A stretch of DNA of 23,769 nt from Spirochaetales bacterium (GTDB lineage: Bacteria > Spirochaetota > Spirochaetia > DSM-2461), in contig PDRU01000098.1 in assembly GCA_002748225.1 (NCBI GenBank), positions 1 through 23,769 of the forward strand, given 5' to 3'. A program made the translations under genes and the position numbers. Shown in pieces: positions 8,055 to 15,343 of this stretch. The notes beneath the pieces are model-generated. The model was not told where the DNA came from. It was given only the letters and a program-made list of their open reading frames with translations, and ran no database searches. Positions within the stretch are counted from its first letter, which is position 1. Every line of letters starts with the position of its first letter.

Positions 8055-8915
8055 ATGATCATAAATCACAACATGAGCGCCTTGTTCGCTACCCGCCAGA
8101 GTAAAATTAACGCGGGAAACACAACCAAAAGTATGGAGAAACTCTCTTCCGGCCTGCGTATTACCCGGGCAGGAGATGATGCCTCCGGACTGGCTGTGTC
8201 AGAAAAAATGCGTTCACAGATCCGCGGCCTGAACCAGGCCAGCCGAAACGCCGCCGACGGCGTATCGTTCATTCAAACCACTGAAGGATATTTGCAGGAA
8301 ACCTCCGACATTCTGCAGAGAATCCGTGAACTGGCCATTCAGGCTTCCAACGGTATCTATTCCTCGGAAGACCGGATGCAGATTCAGGTGGAAGTGTCCC
8401 AGCTGGTAGACGAAGTTAACCGCGTTTCATCTCATGCTCAGTTCAACGGTATGAATATGCTGACCGGCCGTTTTGCCAAGTTTAATGGTCTGAACAGCGT
8501 TACTTCCTCAATGTGGCTGCACATCGGTGCCAACATGGACCAGAGAGAACGGGTCTACATCGGTACAATGACAGCCAAAGCTCTGGGCCTTGAACAGGTG
8601 AGCACTGGAATTATTATTTCCATCTCCACCCCCGAGCAGGCAAACCGCAACATTGGTCTTGTTGACGAAGCACTCAAGAAGGTTAACAAGCAGCGGGCCG
8701 ATCTTGGTGCCTACCAGAACCGTCTGGAAATGGCTATCAAGGGTCTGGATGTCGGTGCCGAAAACCTTCAGGCTTCCGAATCCCGCATACGGGATCTGGA
8801 CATGGCCAAGGGAACAGTGGCTCTTACCAGAGACCAGATTCTTCATCAGGCCTCCAATGCCATGCTGGCTCAGGCGAATCAGCAGGGGCAGTTGGTTCTT
8901 CAGCTGCTGCAGTAG
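8055..8915 (+). CDS. flaB: Flagellin FlaB, core protein of the periplasmic flagellar filament
   Basis: This 286-residue protein has the normal length of spirochaetal FlaB. The N terminus MIINHNMSALFATRQ is diagnostic. The conserved D0/D1 blocks follow: EKLSSGLRITRAGDDASGLAVSE, LNQASRNAADGVSFIQTTEG, LAIQASNG (quoted in part). The C-terminal D1/D0 helices hold LGAYQNRLEMAIKGLDVGAENLQASESRIRD and end QANQQGQLVLQLLQ. It is exported through the flagellar type III system into the periplasm and forms the filament core. AAGGAGGA is a near-perfect ribosome binding site for ATG 8055. Transcription comes from a sigma-28 promoter and ends at a strong terminator, so this is a single-gene unit. The leader suggests control by CsrA. 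No second flagellin gene is present here. Confidence 0.97.
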   Translation: MIINHNMSALFATRQSKINAGNTTKSMEKLSSGLRITRAGDDASGLAVSEKMRSQIRGLNQASRNAADGVSFIQTTEGYLQETSDILQRIRELAIQASNGIYSSEDRMQIQVEVSQLVDEVNRVSSHAQFNGMNMLTGRFAKFNGLNSVTSSMWLHIGANMDQRERVYIGTMTAKALGLEQVSTGIIISISTPEQANRNIGLVDEALKKVNKQRADLGAYQNRLEMAIKGLDVGAENLQASESRIRDLDMAKGTVALTRDQILHQASNAMLAQANQQGQLVLQLLQ

Positions 8916-8956
8916 AATTTTCCCGCAGACAGCCCAACAATTTCGAATGACTGAAG

Positions 8957-8981
8957 CCCGGCCGCAAGGCCGGGTTTTTTT
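8957..8981 (+). terminator. Intrinsic terminator of flaB
   Basis: CCCGGCC (8957-8963), GCAA tetraloop (8964-8967), GGCCGGG (8968-8974), then seven T (8975-8981). This is a perfect 7-bp GC stem with a GNRA loop and U-tract. Confidence 0.95.
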
Positions 8982-8990
8982 ATAACTTTC

Positions 8991-9019
8991 ATGACACCGG
9001 CACAAACAGCTGATATTAT
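8991..9019 (+). promoter_or_regulatory. Sigma-70 promoter of the alpha-galactosidase gene
   Basis: ATGACA (8991-8996), 17 bp, TATTAT (9014-9019). Each box matches five of six consensus bases. The leader is about 27 nt and contains ACGGAGG just before ATG 9053. Confidence 0.7.
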
Positions 9020-9052
9020 TTAAAGGCACAAAGTATTACCACGGAGGTTATA

Positions 9053-10402
9053 ATGCCCAGAATTACTGTTATCGGCGCGGGAAGCACGGTTTTCATGAGA
9101 AATATTGTGGGAGATATTCTCCAGTACCCTGCCCTGGCAAACTCCCATTTTGCATTATACGACATTGATCAAAAACGCCTCAACGAAGCCATGCAGGTAG
9201 CTCAGGCTTTAGGAAAATCAGCAAAAAGCCCGGCCCGGTTTTCCGCACACAGCCAGCTGGAGACCGCACTGGATAAAGCCGATTTTGTTATTACCATGTT
9301 CCAGGCCGGCGGTTATGAACCGGCTACTGTTATAGATTTTGAAGTATCCAGAAAATTTGGAATACGACATACCATTGGAGATACCCTGGGAGTAGCCGGT
9401 ATTATGAGAGGGCTTCGTTCCGTTCCGGTATTTCTTGAAATAGCAGCCAAAATGAAAGAACTGTGTCCCGGGGCCTGGCTGCTCAACTATGTTAATCCCA
9501 TGGCCATGATAACCGGAACACTCCAGACTCTCTGTCCGGACATCAAAATGATAGGCCTGTGCCATTCCGTACAGGGCACAGCTCATGAACTGGCACACGA
9601 TCTTGACCTGCCGGATACAAGCCTTCGTTACTTTGCAGCCGGAATTAACCATATGGCCTTTTACCTTACTTTGGAAGAAAAAACAGCTGATGGAACATGG
9701 AAGAATGTTTATCCCAGGCTCCTTCAGGGCTACAAGGAGGGATATATACCCAAAGAAAGCGAACAGAACCCGCGCTGTCCGAATCTGGTCCGCTACGAAA
9801 TGCTTAAATATCTGGGCTATTTTGTTACAGAAAGCTCTGAACATTTTGCCGAATACACCCCCTATTTTATAAAAAATGCTTTTCCCGGGTTAATTGAACA
9901 ATTCCGCATACCCCTGGATGAATATCCCAAACGCTGCATTGAACAAAAACAGAACTGGGAAGAACATATGAAGGAACTGATGAACGGCGCCGTCCAGGAG
10001 CATTCAGAAAGCCGGGAATACGCTTCCCGAATTATTCATTCTCTGTGGACGGGAGAACCGGATACCATTAATGCCAATCTGCTGAACAACGGACTGATAG
10101 ACAATCTTCCAGCCGACAGCTGTGTGGAAGTTCCCTGCTTACTGTCAAACACAGGGATTCATCCTGTTAAAGCAGGAAGAATGCCGGCTCACCTTGCGGC
10201 TCTTATCAGAACAAACACCAATGTGCAGACCCTCTTCATGGAAGCTTTTATTCACGAAGATCCTCAATACATTTATCATGCTGCCATGATGGATCCCCAC
10301 ACATCTTCAGAAATTCCCCTGGAGCAAATCTACAAACTCACTTCAGCCCTGCTCAGGGCACACAGAGAGCAAAAAGGCTATGAACTGCCTCCATGGATAT
10401 AA
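9053..10402 (+). CDS. melA: Family GH4 alpha-galactosidase (MelA-like)
   Basis: This 449-residue cytoplasmic glycosidase of family GH4 hydrolyses alpha-galactosides such as melibiose by an NAD+- and Mn2+-dependent redox mechanism. The N-terminal Rossmann motif is ITVIGAGSTVF (residues 4-14), followed by YDID. The family's metal ligands are visible as C170 in GLCHSVQGT and H200 in GINHMAFYL, and NPMA (149-152) lies in the sugar site. GLCHSVQGTA and GINHMAFYL match alpha-galactosidases better than the 6-phospho-glucosidases of the same family, so the specificity call is reasonably firm. It has its own promoter and no transporter gene beside it, so the uptake system must be encoded elsewhere. 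Confidence 0.9.
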   Translation: MPRITVIGAGSTVFMRNIVGDILQYPALANSHFALYDIDQKRLNEAMQVAQALGKSAKSPARFSAHSQLETALDKADFVITMFQAGGYEPATVIDFEVSRKFGIRHTIGDTLGVAGIMRGLRSVPVFLEIAAKMKELCPGAWLLNYVNPMAMITGTLQTLCPDIKMIGLCHSVQGTAHELAHDLDLPDTSLRYFAAGINHMAFYLTLEEKTADGTWKNVYPRLLQGYKEGYIPKESEQNPRCPNLVRYEMLKYLGYFVTESSEHFAEYTPYFIKNAFPGLIEQFRIPLDEYPKRCIEQKQNWEEHMKELMNGAVQEHSESREYASRIIHSLWTGEPDTINANLLNNGLIDNLPADSCVEVPCLLSNTGIHPVKAGRMPAHLAALIRTNTNVQTLFMEAFIHEDPQYIYHAAMMDPHTSSEIPLEQIYKLTSALLRAHREQKGYELPPWI

Positions 10403-10446
10403 AACACGGAAAAAATAATACCATTATATTTATTTCCTGCAGGCTC

Positions 10447-10476
10447 TTGACCCTGCCCCAACCCGGAGGCTAACTT
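10447..10476 (+). promoter_or_regulatory. Possible promoter of cca
   Basis: TTGACC (10447-10452), 18 bp, TAACTT (10471-10476). The -10 is weak (three of six). It stands 7 nt from ATG 10484. The only purine-rich motif, GGAGG, lies about 16 nt from the start, which is too far to be an ideal ribosome binding site. Confidence 0.3.
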
Positions 10477-10483
10477 TCCTTTC

Positions 10484-11854
10484 ATGACTCTTCCTCCGGT
10501 AAAAATACCCAAAGATCTCCACACTGCCGCGAAGATATTCGCCGAAGCCGGGTATCAGTGCTGGCTGGTAGGAGGCGCGGTCCGGGACGGTCTGCTTAAC
10601 AAAGCGACCGAAGATTTTGATCTGGCAACCGATGCCGAACCGGAAACAGTAACACGTCTGTTCAAACGGACCATTCCCACCGGAATTAAGCACGGTACTG
10701 TTACCATTCTGTTGGGAAAGCATAAATTTGAAACAACCACCTTCCGCCGTGACGGCAAATATACTGACGGGCGCCGGCCGGACAGCATTCACTATTCCAC
10801 CGATATTCTGGAAGACCTCTCCCGGCGTGATTTCACCATAAACGCCATTGCCTGGGATCTGATAAACCGCAGACTTCTGGACCCCCACAAGGGCCGCCAG
10901 GACTTAAAAAAAGGCATTATCCGGGCCATTGGCAAGCCCCGGGAACGGTTGAACGAAGACGGCCTGCGTTCCATCCGTGCCTGCCGGCTTGCTTCTCAGC
11001 TGAATTTCCGTGTGGAAAGCCGCACCCTGGAAGCCATTTCCGGCACACTGGAAAACGTGCCCGGCCTGTCGATAGAGCGGATATGGGAAGAGCTGAAGAA
11101 AATTCTGCGCTCTCCTTCCCCCTCCACAGCCCTCAACCTGTTCGCGCAAACCGGTCTTTTAAAAATTATTCTTCCGGAACTGGACGAGTGCCGCGGTGTT
11201 ACTCAAAAAGGACGGCACACACTGGATGTCTACGACCATTCACTGGCAGCCTGCGACGCGGCACCGGCCGGCTCTCCGGCGGTAAGAACGGCCGCGCTTT
11301 TTCATGACATTGCCAAACCCCGGGTCAAAACAACCGACAGCCGGGGAGAGGTTATTTTTCACAACCACGACACTGTCGGGGCCGAAATGACCGACAGTAT
11401 TCTCAAGCGCATGAAAGCCTCTAACGCTGAAAGAGAACGCGTTGTGCGCCTTGTGCGCCACCATATGTTCCATTACACCTCCGAATGGACCGACGCGGCC
11501 GTACGCCGCTTTATGAACCGTGTCGGGCTGGATATTCTGGACGACCTTATGGCCCTCAGACAGGCCGATGCCGCGGCCATTGCGCCGGGCCGGACACCGC
11601 TGCTCACACATCTGGAGGAACTGGTGGAACGCGTTGACGGTATTCTGGAGTCTGAGACCGCATTGAGCATTGGGGATCTGGCCGTCAACGGCCGGGATAT
11701 AATGAGCGCACTGAATATAAAAGGCGGACCGGCTGTCGGAGAACTGCTTAAATATTTACTGGAATGCGTCCTGGAAGATCCGGAAGTGAACCAGCGGGAA
11801 AAACTGCTGGAAATGGCCCGCAGAAGAATTGATTACTACAATTTAAACACCTGA
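10484..11854 (+). CDS. cca: tRNA CCA-adding enzyme / poly(A) polymerase family nucleotidyltransferase with HD domain
   Basis: This 456-residue class II nucleotidyltransferase adds or repairs the 3' CCA of tRNAs. Some relatives make poly(A) or add only part of CCA. Motif A is GGAVRD (residues 30-35), with catalytic D44 and D46 in EDFDLAT. Then come TTFRRDGKYTDGRRPD, motif B RRDFTINAIAW (114-124) and EDGLRSIRACRLASQLNF (flexible-loop and RNA-head region). An HD phosphohydrolase domain follows (H245, H274-D275 in FHDIAKPRV). Such C-terminal HD domains are common in these enzymes and often carry 2',3'-cyclic phosphodiesterase activity. The 3' end overlaps the convergent rnc gene by 12 bp. Motifs alone do not separate CCA-adding from A-adding activity. 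Confidence 0.9.
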   Translation: MTLPPVKIPKDLHTAAKIFAEAGYQCWLVGGAVRDGLLNKATEDFDLATDAEPETVTRLFKRTIPTGIKHGTVTILLGKHKFETTTFRRDGKYTDGRRPDSIHYSTDILEDLSRRDFTINAIAWDLINRRLLDPHKGRQDLKKGIIRAIGKPRERLNEDGLRSIRACRLASQLNFRVESRTLEAISGTLENVPGLSIERIWEELKKILRSPSPSTALNLFAQTGLLKIILPELDECRGVTQKGRHTLDVYDHSLAACDAAPAGSPAVRTAALFHDIAKPRVKTTDSRGEVIFHNHDTVGAEMTDSILKRMKASNAERERVVRLVRHHMFHYTSEWTDAAVRRFMNRVGLDILDDLMALRQADAAAIAPGRTPLLTHLEELVERVDGILESETALSIGDLAVNGRDIMSALNIKGGPAVGELLKYLLECVLEDPEVNQREKLLEMARRRIDYYNLNT

Positions 11855-12607
11855 ATCCGCCGTCAGGTCATTATAGGCCATGCGGGCAGCTTCCTGTTCA
11901 GCAGACTTTTTATTACCGCCCTGCCCCGGACCGTAGACCTTATCCTGAACTTCAACTTTCATCCAGAAAACCTTCTCGTGGTCCGGTCCTGTTTTCCTGT
12001 CCAGAAAATAGCGCGGATAGCTGTGAAAGCGTTTCTGAACAAGTTCCTGAAGCAATGTTTTATAATCTTTGCGGTGTTTGTCCGCCAGAACAGTCTCTAC
12101 CGGCTGGCGCAGATAACGCAGAATAAACTTTTCTGCTTTTTCAAAACCGGAATCCAGATACCAGGCCCCAATAAGAGCCTCCATGGTATCAGCCAGAAGA
12201 GCCTTTTTGGAACGGCCGCCGGAGAGTTCTTCTCCTTTGCCGACATGAACAATGGAAGGAATATCCAGTTTAAGGGCAATTTCCGCCAGAGAACCTTCAC
12301 TGACAACATGAGACTTTATTTTGGCCAGATCGCCTTCCGGCCTGTCAGGAAGAATACGGTAAAGATAATCGGCTACAACTAAACCCAGTACGGAATCGCC
12401 CAGGAATTCCAGGCGTTCGTTGTTATCAATGTCCTGAGAAGTTTCATTGACAAAAGAACGGTGACAAAAAGCAAGGTCCAGAAGATCAAGCCTTCTGAAC
12501 CTTAACCCTGCGTTTTTCTGAAATTGAAGTAACTCCCTGCGCCGCAGGGAAGATACTTCAGGCGTTCTCAGAGCAGCAGACTCTGAAAGCCTGTTAGCAG
12601 AAAACAC
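11843..12607 (-). CDS. rnc: Ribonuclease III
   Basis: This 254-residue double-strand-specific endoribonuclease processes rRNA precursors and structured mRNAs. The signature NERLEFLGDSVL is at residues 63-74, with metal ligands E67, D71, D140 and E143 all present. The C-terminal double-stranded RNA-binding domain begins about residue 183 (DYKTLLQELVQKRF) and includes GGNKKSAEQEAARMAY. The start is GTG, and its G is shared with the acpP stop (TAGTG), so translation is probably coupled. The extra 30 or so N-terminal residues before the domain are plausible. A later start cannot be excluded. It is the third gene of rpmF-acpP-rnc. The acpP-rnc order is common in bacteria. Confidence 0.95.
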   Translation of the reverse strand: MFSANRLSESAALRTPEVSSLRRRELLQFQKNAGLRFRRLDLLDLAFCHRSFVNETSQDIDNNERLEFLGDSVLGLVVADYLYRILPDRPEGDLAKIKSHVVSEGSLAEIALKLDIPSIVHVGKGEELSGGRSKKALLADTMEALIGAWYLDSGFEKAEKFILRYLRQPVETVLADKHRKDYKTLLQELVQKRFHSYPRYFLDRKTGPDHEKVFWMKVEVQDKVYGPGQGGNKKSAEQEAARMAYNDLTADSGV

Positions 12608-12855
12608 TACTCTTTGCTTTTCAGCTGCTCCTCAATAAAAGTCAGAGCATCCTGTACTTTTTCAAATTCAGTAGCTTTGTCATCGGGAACCGAAACACCC
12701 AGTTCCGAATCAATGGCGTAAAGCAGCTCATAGGTATCAAGGCTGTCTGCACCTAAATCTTCGCGGAAACGTGACTCAGGTGTAATTTTATCCTTTTCCA
12801 CTTCCAGTTTATCCGCAATAAGATCCTTAAGTTTTTCAAACAAATCTGTACTCAT
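12607..12855 (-). CDS. acpP: Acyl carrier protein
   Basis: This small acidic protein of 82 residues carries growing fatty acyl chains on a 4'-phosphopantetheine arm. The attachment site is S38 in GADSLD (DSL motif), followed by the typical helix ELLYAIDSELGVSVPDD. The ribosome binding site AAGGAGA stands before ATG 12855. It sits between rpmF and rnc in one transcription unit, an order widespread in bacteria. Its precursor supply is linked to coaD nearby, since CoA donates the arm. Confidence 0.96.
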   Translation of the reverse strand: MSTDLFEKLKDLIADKLEVEKDKITPESRFREDLGADSLDTYELLYAIDSELGVSVPDDKATEFEKVQDALTFIEEQLKSKE

Positions 12856-12885
12856 TATTCTCTCCTTAAATTCTTTAACAGCTTA

Positions 12886-13074
12886 TCAACCCATGTTTTC
12901 GGGTTCGATAATCTGATTTCCCTTGTAAAAACCGCATTTAGGGCATACACGGTGCCGCATAATCATGTTGCCGCAGTTGGAACATGTTATAAGACTCGGA
13001 ACAGCAAGCCGCATGTTAATGGAGCGTCTGCGCCGGCTCCGGGCCTTTGAAGTTGCTGATTTAGGTACCGCCAT
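12886..13074 (-). CDS. rpmF: 50S ribosomal protein L32
   Basis: This 62-residue zinc-ribbon ribosomal protein has the classic start MAVPKSATSKARSRRRRS, and four zinc-binding cysteines are present (C31, C34, C44, C47: CSNC, CPKC). ATG 13074 is chosen because it gives the family's N terminus. The frame extends eight codons upstream without fitting the family. A GAGGAC motif precedes it. The four cysteines make this the zinc-dependent form. It is the first gene of the unit with acpP and rnc. Confidence 0.96.
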   Translation of the reverse strand: MAVPKSATSKARSRRRRSINMRLAVPSLITCSNCGNMIMRHRVCPKCGFYKGNQIIEPENMG

Positions 13075-13109
13075 GGCGTCCTCGCTTTTTGATATCAATT
13101 TTCCGGGCT

Positions 13110-13138
13110 ATAATATATTGCCCTTCCATTCCAGTCAA
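13110..13138 (-). promoter_or_regulatory. Sigma-70 promoter of rpmF-acpP-rnc
   Basis: On the minus strand, TTGACT (13138-13133), a 17-bp spacer and TATTAT (13115-13110). Each box matches five of six consensus bases. It lies 36 bp before rpmF, between coaD and rpmF. Confidence 0.75.
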
Positions 13139-13175
13139 GTACCGGAAAAGTGTCAATAAAAAACTTGTCAGGAAC

Positions 13176-13658
13176 TTATACTGTCAGCTTATGCAGTGCT
13201 TTCTCCACAGAAGGCGGCACCATAGCCGAAATATCGCCGCCCAGAAACAGTAATTCACGGATAGTACTGGAACGCAGAACAAAAAAACGGGGTTCAGTAG
13301 GCAGAAACACTGTTTCAACCGTGCTGTCGAGCTGTTTATTCAGAATGGATAATTCCAGTTCATAGTTAAAATCACCGGCAGAACGCACCCCCCTCAGCAA
13401 AACCGATGCGCCTGTTTTCTGACAGTATTCAACCACCAGGCCCCCGCAAATGGACACAGTTACCTTTTTCAGTCCCATTTTCCGGATTTCTTCTTCCAGA
13501 AGCTGCTTTTTCTGCTGAGGCTCCAGAAGGGGTGTCTTGCTGCTGTTAACGGCCACCAGTACGTCCAGGGAATCGAACAAAACGGCTCCCCTCTGAATAA
13601 TGTTCAAATGTCCATAGGTGGGCGGATCAAAAGAACCGGGAAAAACTGCTTTAACCAT
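13176..13658 (-). CDS. coaD: Phosphopantetheine adenylyltransferase
   Basis: This 160-residue enzyme of CoA synthesis joins ATP and 4'-phosphopantetheine to give dephospho-CoA. The nucleotidylyltransferase motif FPGSFDPPTYGHLNII is at residues 6-21, with catalytic H17. RGVRSAGDFNYELE and the C-terminal FVLRSSTIRELLFLGGD match the family (STxxRE is usually SSSxVRE). Length is normal. ATG 13658 is the natural start, but no ribosome binding site lies close. A candidate -10 ends 7 nt upstream. It lies directly before rpmF-acpP-rnc, which has its own promoter, so the two may be transcribed separately. Confidence 0.96.
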   Translation of the reverse strand: MVKAVFPGSFDPPTYGHLNIIQRGAVLFDSLDVLVAVNSSKTPLLEPQQKKQLLEEEIRKMGLKKVTVSICGGLVVEYCQKTGASVLLRGVRSAGDFNYELELSILNKQLDSTVETVFLPTEPRFFVLRSSTIRELLFLGGDISAMVPPSVEKALHKLTV

Positions 13659-13665
13659 ACCCGCA

Positions 13666-13695
13666 AGAATACCCTTTATACCTTATAATGGTCAA
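13666..13695 (-). promoter_or_regulatory. Possible promoter of coaD
   Basis: On the minus strand, TTGACC (13695-13690), 18 bp, TATTCT (13671-13666), then 7 nt to ATG 13658. The -35 matches five of six bases and the -10 four of six. Confidence 0.4.
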
Positions 13696-13732
13696 ATTGC
13701 CCCTTTAAGTTATAAAAAATAAAGTTTTGTGT

Positions 13733-13762
13733 TTGACGCGTTATCGACCTCCAGCATAAAAT
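13733..13762 (+). promoter_or_regulatory. Promoter of the Pro/Glu-rich lipoprotein gene
   Basis: TTGACG (13733-13738), 18 bp, TAAAAT (13757-13762). Each box matches five of six consensus bases. The ATG at 13770 lies only 7 nt after the -10, so transcription should start at or next to the start codon. Confidence 0.6.
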
Positions 13763-13769
13763 AATTCAT

Positions 13770-14420
13770 ATGAAACAGCTTGTTCCATATTTATTGCTTA
13801 TAGGGGTTCTCTGTTATTCCTGCAGTACTCCCGCGCCAAAGGACGCGCCGTCCATTCAGGAAAAGCCCGCGGAACCGGCAGCAACCGTACAGGAAGAGCC
13901 TCAAAATCCCCAGCCTGAGCCCGAGCCGGAAACAAAACCCCAGCCAGAGCCCGAGCCGGAGCCTGAGCCGGAAATAAAACCCCAGCCCCAGCCTGACCCC
14001 CCTCAGGAGCCGGAAGCTGCCCCCCCCCAGGAAGAATATGAAGTTTCCGAGGAAATATATAATCAAACCTACGATGAAATTGAAAAACTCATCCACGAGC
14101 TCAACGGAGTTATTTCCCGCCGGCAGTATGACCGCTGGCTTAACTATCTGTCAAAAAAATACAAGAAAACCTTCAACTCTCCTGAAGTTCTGAACGCCAT
14201 AAACGATTTTCCCCAGCTGAAAGACAACGGGATTGTTCTCAAGAACATTAAAGACTATTTTGACTGGGTGGTGGTTCCCAGCCGTTCCAAGGCGGTTCTG
14301 GGAGATATGATATTCACCGGGGAGGACACGGTTATAGCGTATTCCTCCTATAACGGACAGAAAGCCAAGCTTTACGAACTGGAACGAATCAACGGTAAAT
14401 GGAAAATCACAGTTTGGTGA
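13770..14420 (+). CDS. Probable envelope lipoprotein with a Pro/Glu repeat spacer
   Basis: This 216-residue protein has a signal peptide MKQLVPYLLLIGVLCYSCS. The likely lipidated cysteine is C18, in an imperfect lipobox (Cys at -3) that spirochaetal lipidation rules might tolerate. Residues 45-90 form a low-complexity Pro/Glu/Gln/Lys spacer of imperfect repeats (PEPETKPQ, PEPEIKPQ), of the kind that spans the periplasm or cell surface. The C-terminal 120 residues are a folded domain: helical YDEIEKLIHELNGVISRRQYDRWL, YLSKKYKKTFNSPEVL, then beta-rich GKWKITVW at the end. The fold loosely resembles small NTF2-like or DUF4878-like lipoprotein domains. Function is unknown. No ribosome binding site is visible. 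A C9 tract at 14020-14028 could cause frameshift variation. Confidence 0.82.
   Translation: MKQLVPYLLLIGVLCYSCSTPAPKDAPSIQEKPAEPAATVQEEPQNPQPEPEPETKPQPEPEPEPEPEIKPQPQPDPPQEPEAAPPQEEYEVSEEIYNQTYDEIEKLIHELNGVISRRQYDRWLNYLSKKYKKTFNSPEVLNAINDFPQLKDNGIVLKNIKDYFDWVVVPSRSKAVLGDMIFTGEDTVIAYSSYNGQKAKLYELERINGKWKITVW
13915..14012 (+). repeat. Imperfect tandem repeat coding for the Pro/Glu spacer
   Basis: Two near-identical copies of about 25 nt (13921-13944 and 13963-13987, sharing GAGCCGGAAA.AAAACCCCAGCC) lie 42 nt apart within a field of GAGCCN/CAGCCN units. Such repeats readily change length by slippage. Confidence 0.75.
14020..14028 (+). repeat. C9 homopolymer inside the lipoprotein gene
   Basis: Nine C in a row code for part of Ala-Pro-Pro-Gln. 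A change of one base would shift the frame before the folded domain. Confidence 0.85.
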
Positions 14421-14443
14421 TATACTGTTAGAGCCGATATATT
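14414..14443 (+). promoter_or_regulatory. Weak promoter candidate before the HEAT-repeat gene
   Basis: TTGGTG (14414-14419, over the lipoprotein stop codon), 18 bp, TATATT (14438-14443). The -10 is good and the -35 poor. Co-transcription with the lipoprotein gene is an alternative. Confidence 0.35.
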
Positions 14444-14486
14444 AAGAAGAGCCCCCTTGCATGGGGTATTAACACAGGAGTGTACA

Positions 14487-15185
14487 ATGAAGATCCGATT
14501 GATCAGTCTCATGGTTTTAGCTCTGATATTAACCGCCCTGCCGCTTATGGCAGAGGATTCGGAACAGACAATTGAAGAACTCTACCTCAAGAGCGCCATC
14601 AAAACCCAGGTAATAAGGGCCGAGGCGGCCTCTCCCGACCGGGACATGAAAATGATAGCCCTCACTGATATCAACCGCATGCTGGACGATGGAAGCGGGG
14701 CTGACAACCCTGAAATTGTTGCCATACTGGGAGACTTAAGCGGTGAAGGCATTACAAACATCCGCCGGGAACGGGGTCATATTGAAAACGACTTCCCTGA
14801 AGTCCGCAGGGAGGCCGCCCGTCTTCTGGGAAAAGTAGGTACCGACGAGGCCGCTCAGAAGCTGAGCACCATTCTTCTGACCGATCCGGAACCAATGGTT
14901 ATGTCTGAAGCCATTCTGGCTATCTCCAACATTGAAGTAAGCGACAAACGGGCGCGCAACCGGGCCATGGCCGCGGCCATTTACCGTCAGACAGCTATCA
15001 GCAAAGACAATAACTTTGCCTACACATTCCTTCAGTCTGTAGAGAATGTAGCGGTCCGCGAAGGAAATATTGCCGATCCCATCATTTTTGAAGAAATGGC
15101 TAAAATTGCCAATGCCCGCCAGGGATATAACCGGGTAGTGCGCGACAGAGCCATTGAGATTATGCGAGCTCTTCAGGATCTCTAA
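14487..15185 (+). CDS. Exported HEAT-repeat protein of unknown function
   Basis: ATG 14487 is preferred because CAGGAG at 14476-14481 precedes it and it begins a clear signal peptide: MKIRLISLMVLALILTALPLMA, with cleavage after LMA (ALPLMA-ED, residue 22). The mature 210 residues are helical and contain HEAT-like pairs: DFPEVRREAARLLGKVGTDEAAQKL and DPEPMVMSEAILAISNIEVSD. Such proteins act as scaffolds in the periplasm, often together with lipoproteins. The gene lies 66 bp after the lipoprotein gene, so a shared envelope role is plausible. No catalytic motif is seen. It converges on the long minus-strand operon across a GC-rich junction. Confidence 0.85.
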   Translation: MKIRLISLMVLALILTALPLMAEDSEQTIEELYLKSAIKTQVIRAEAASPDRDMKMIALTDINRMLDDGSGADNPEIVAILGDLSGEGITNIRRERGHIENDFPEVRREAARLLGKVGTDEAAQKLSTILLTDPEPMVMSEAILAISNIEVSDKRARNRAMAAAIYRQTAISKDNNFAYTFLQSVENVAVREGNIADPIIFEEMAKIANARQGYNRVVRDRAIEIMRALQDL

Positions 15186-15213
15186 TAACCAGCTCTCCAC
15201 CCGCCCCTGCGGC

Positions 15214-15273
15214 GGCGCCCTTGCAGACGGCGCTTTCCCCTTGCGGCGCGCCTCTTCTCCTTACAAGGGCGCC
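15214..15273. repeat. Perfect 10-bp inverted repeat in the convergent junction
   Basis: GGCGCCCTTG (15214-15223) and CAAGGGCGCC (15264-15273) are exact reverse complements enclosing 40 nt. That interval itself holds related GGCGC elements (ACGGCGC, GCGGCGCG). It lies between two convergent genes and could fold strongly on either strand. Confidence 0.7.
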
Positions 15274-15278
15274 AGCAG

Positions 15279-15328
15279 AAAGCCCCCCCCCGGTGCAGGA
15301 ATAATTCCCTGTTACGGGGGCCTTTATT
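15279..15328. terminator. Probable bidirectional terminator hairpin between convergent genes
   Basis: AAAGCCCCC (15279-15287) pairs with GGGGGCCTTT (15316-15325) with one bulged C. The inner arm CAGGAA/TTCCCTG further closes the loop. TTTATT follows on the plus strand. The minus-strand side is less T-rich. A C9 run lies at 15283-15291. Confidence 0.45.
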
Positions 15329-15343
15329 GCGTAATTTTCTCTA

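Noticed and set aside
14433..14440. GCCGATAT resembling a sigma-28 -10 box before the HEAT-repeat gene
   Set aside because: No TAAA-like -35 is present 11 bp upstream, unlike the clear flaB promoter.
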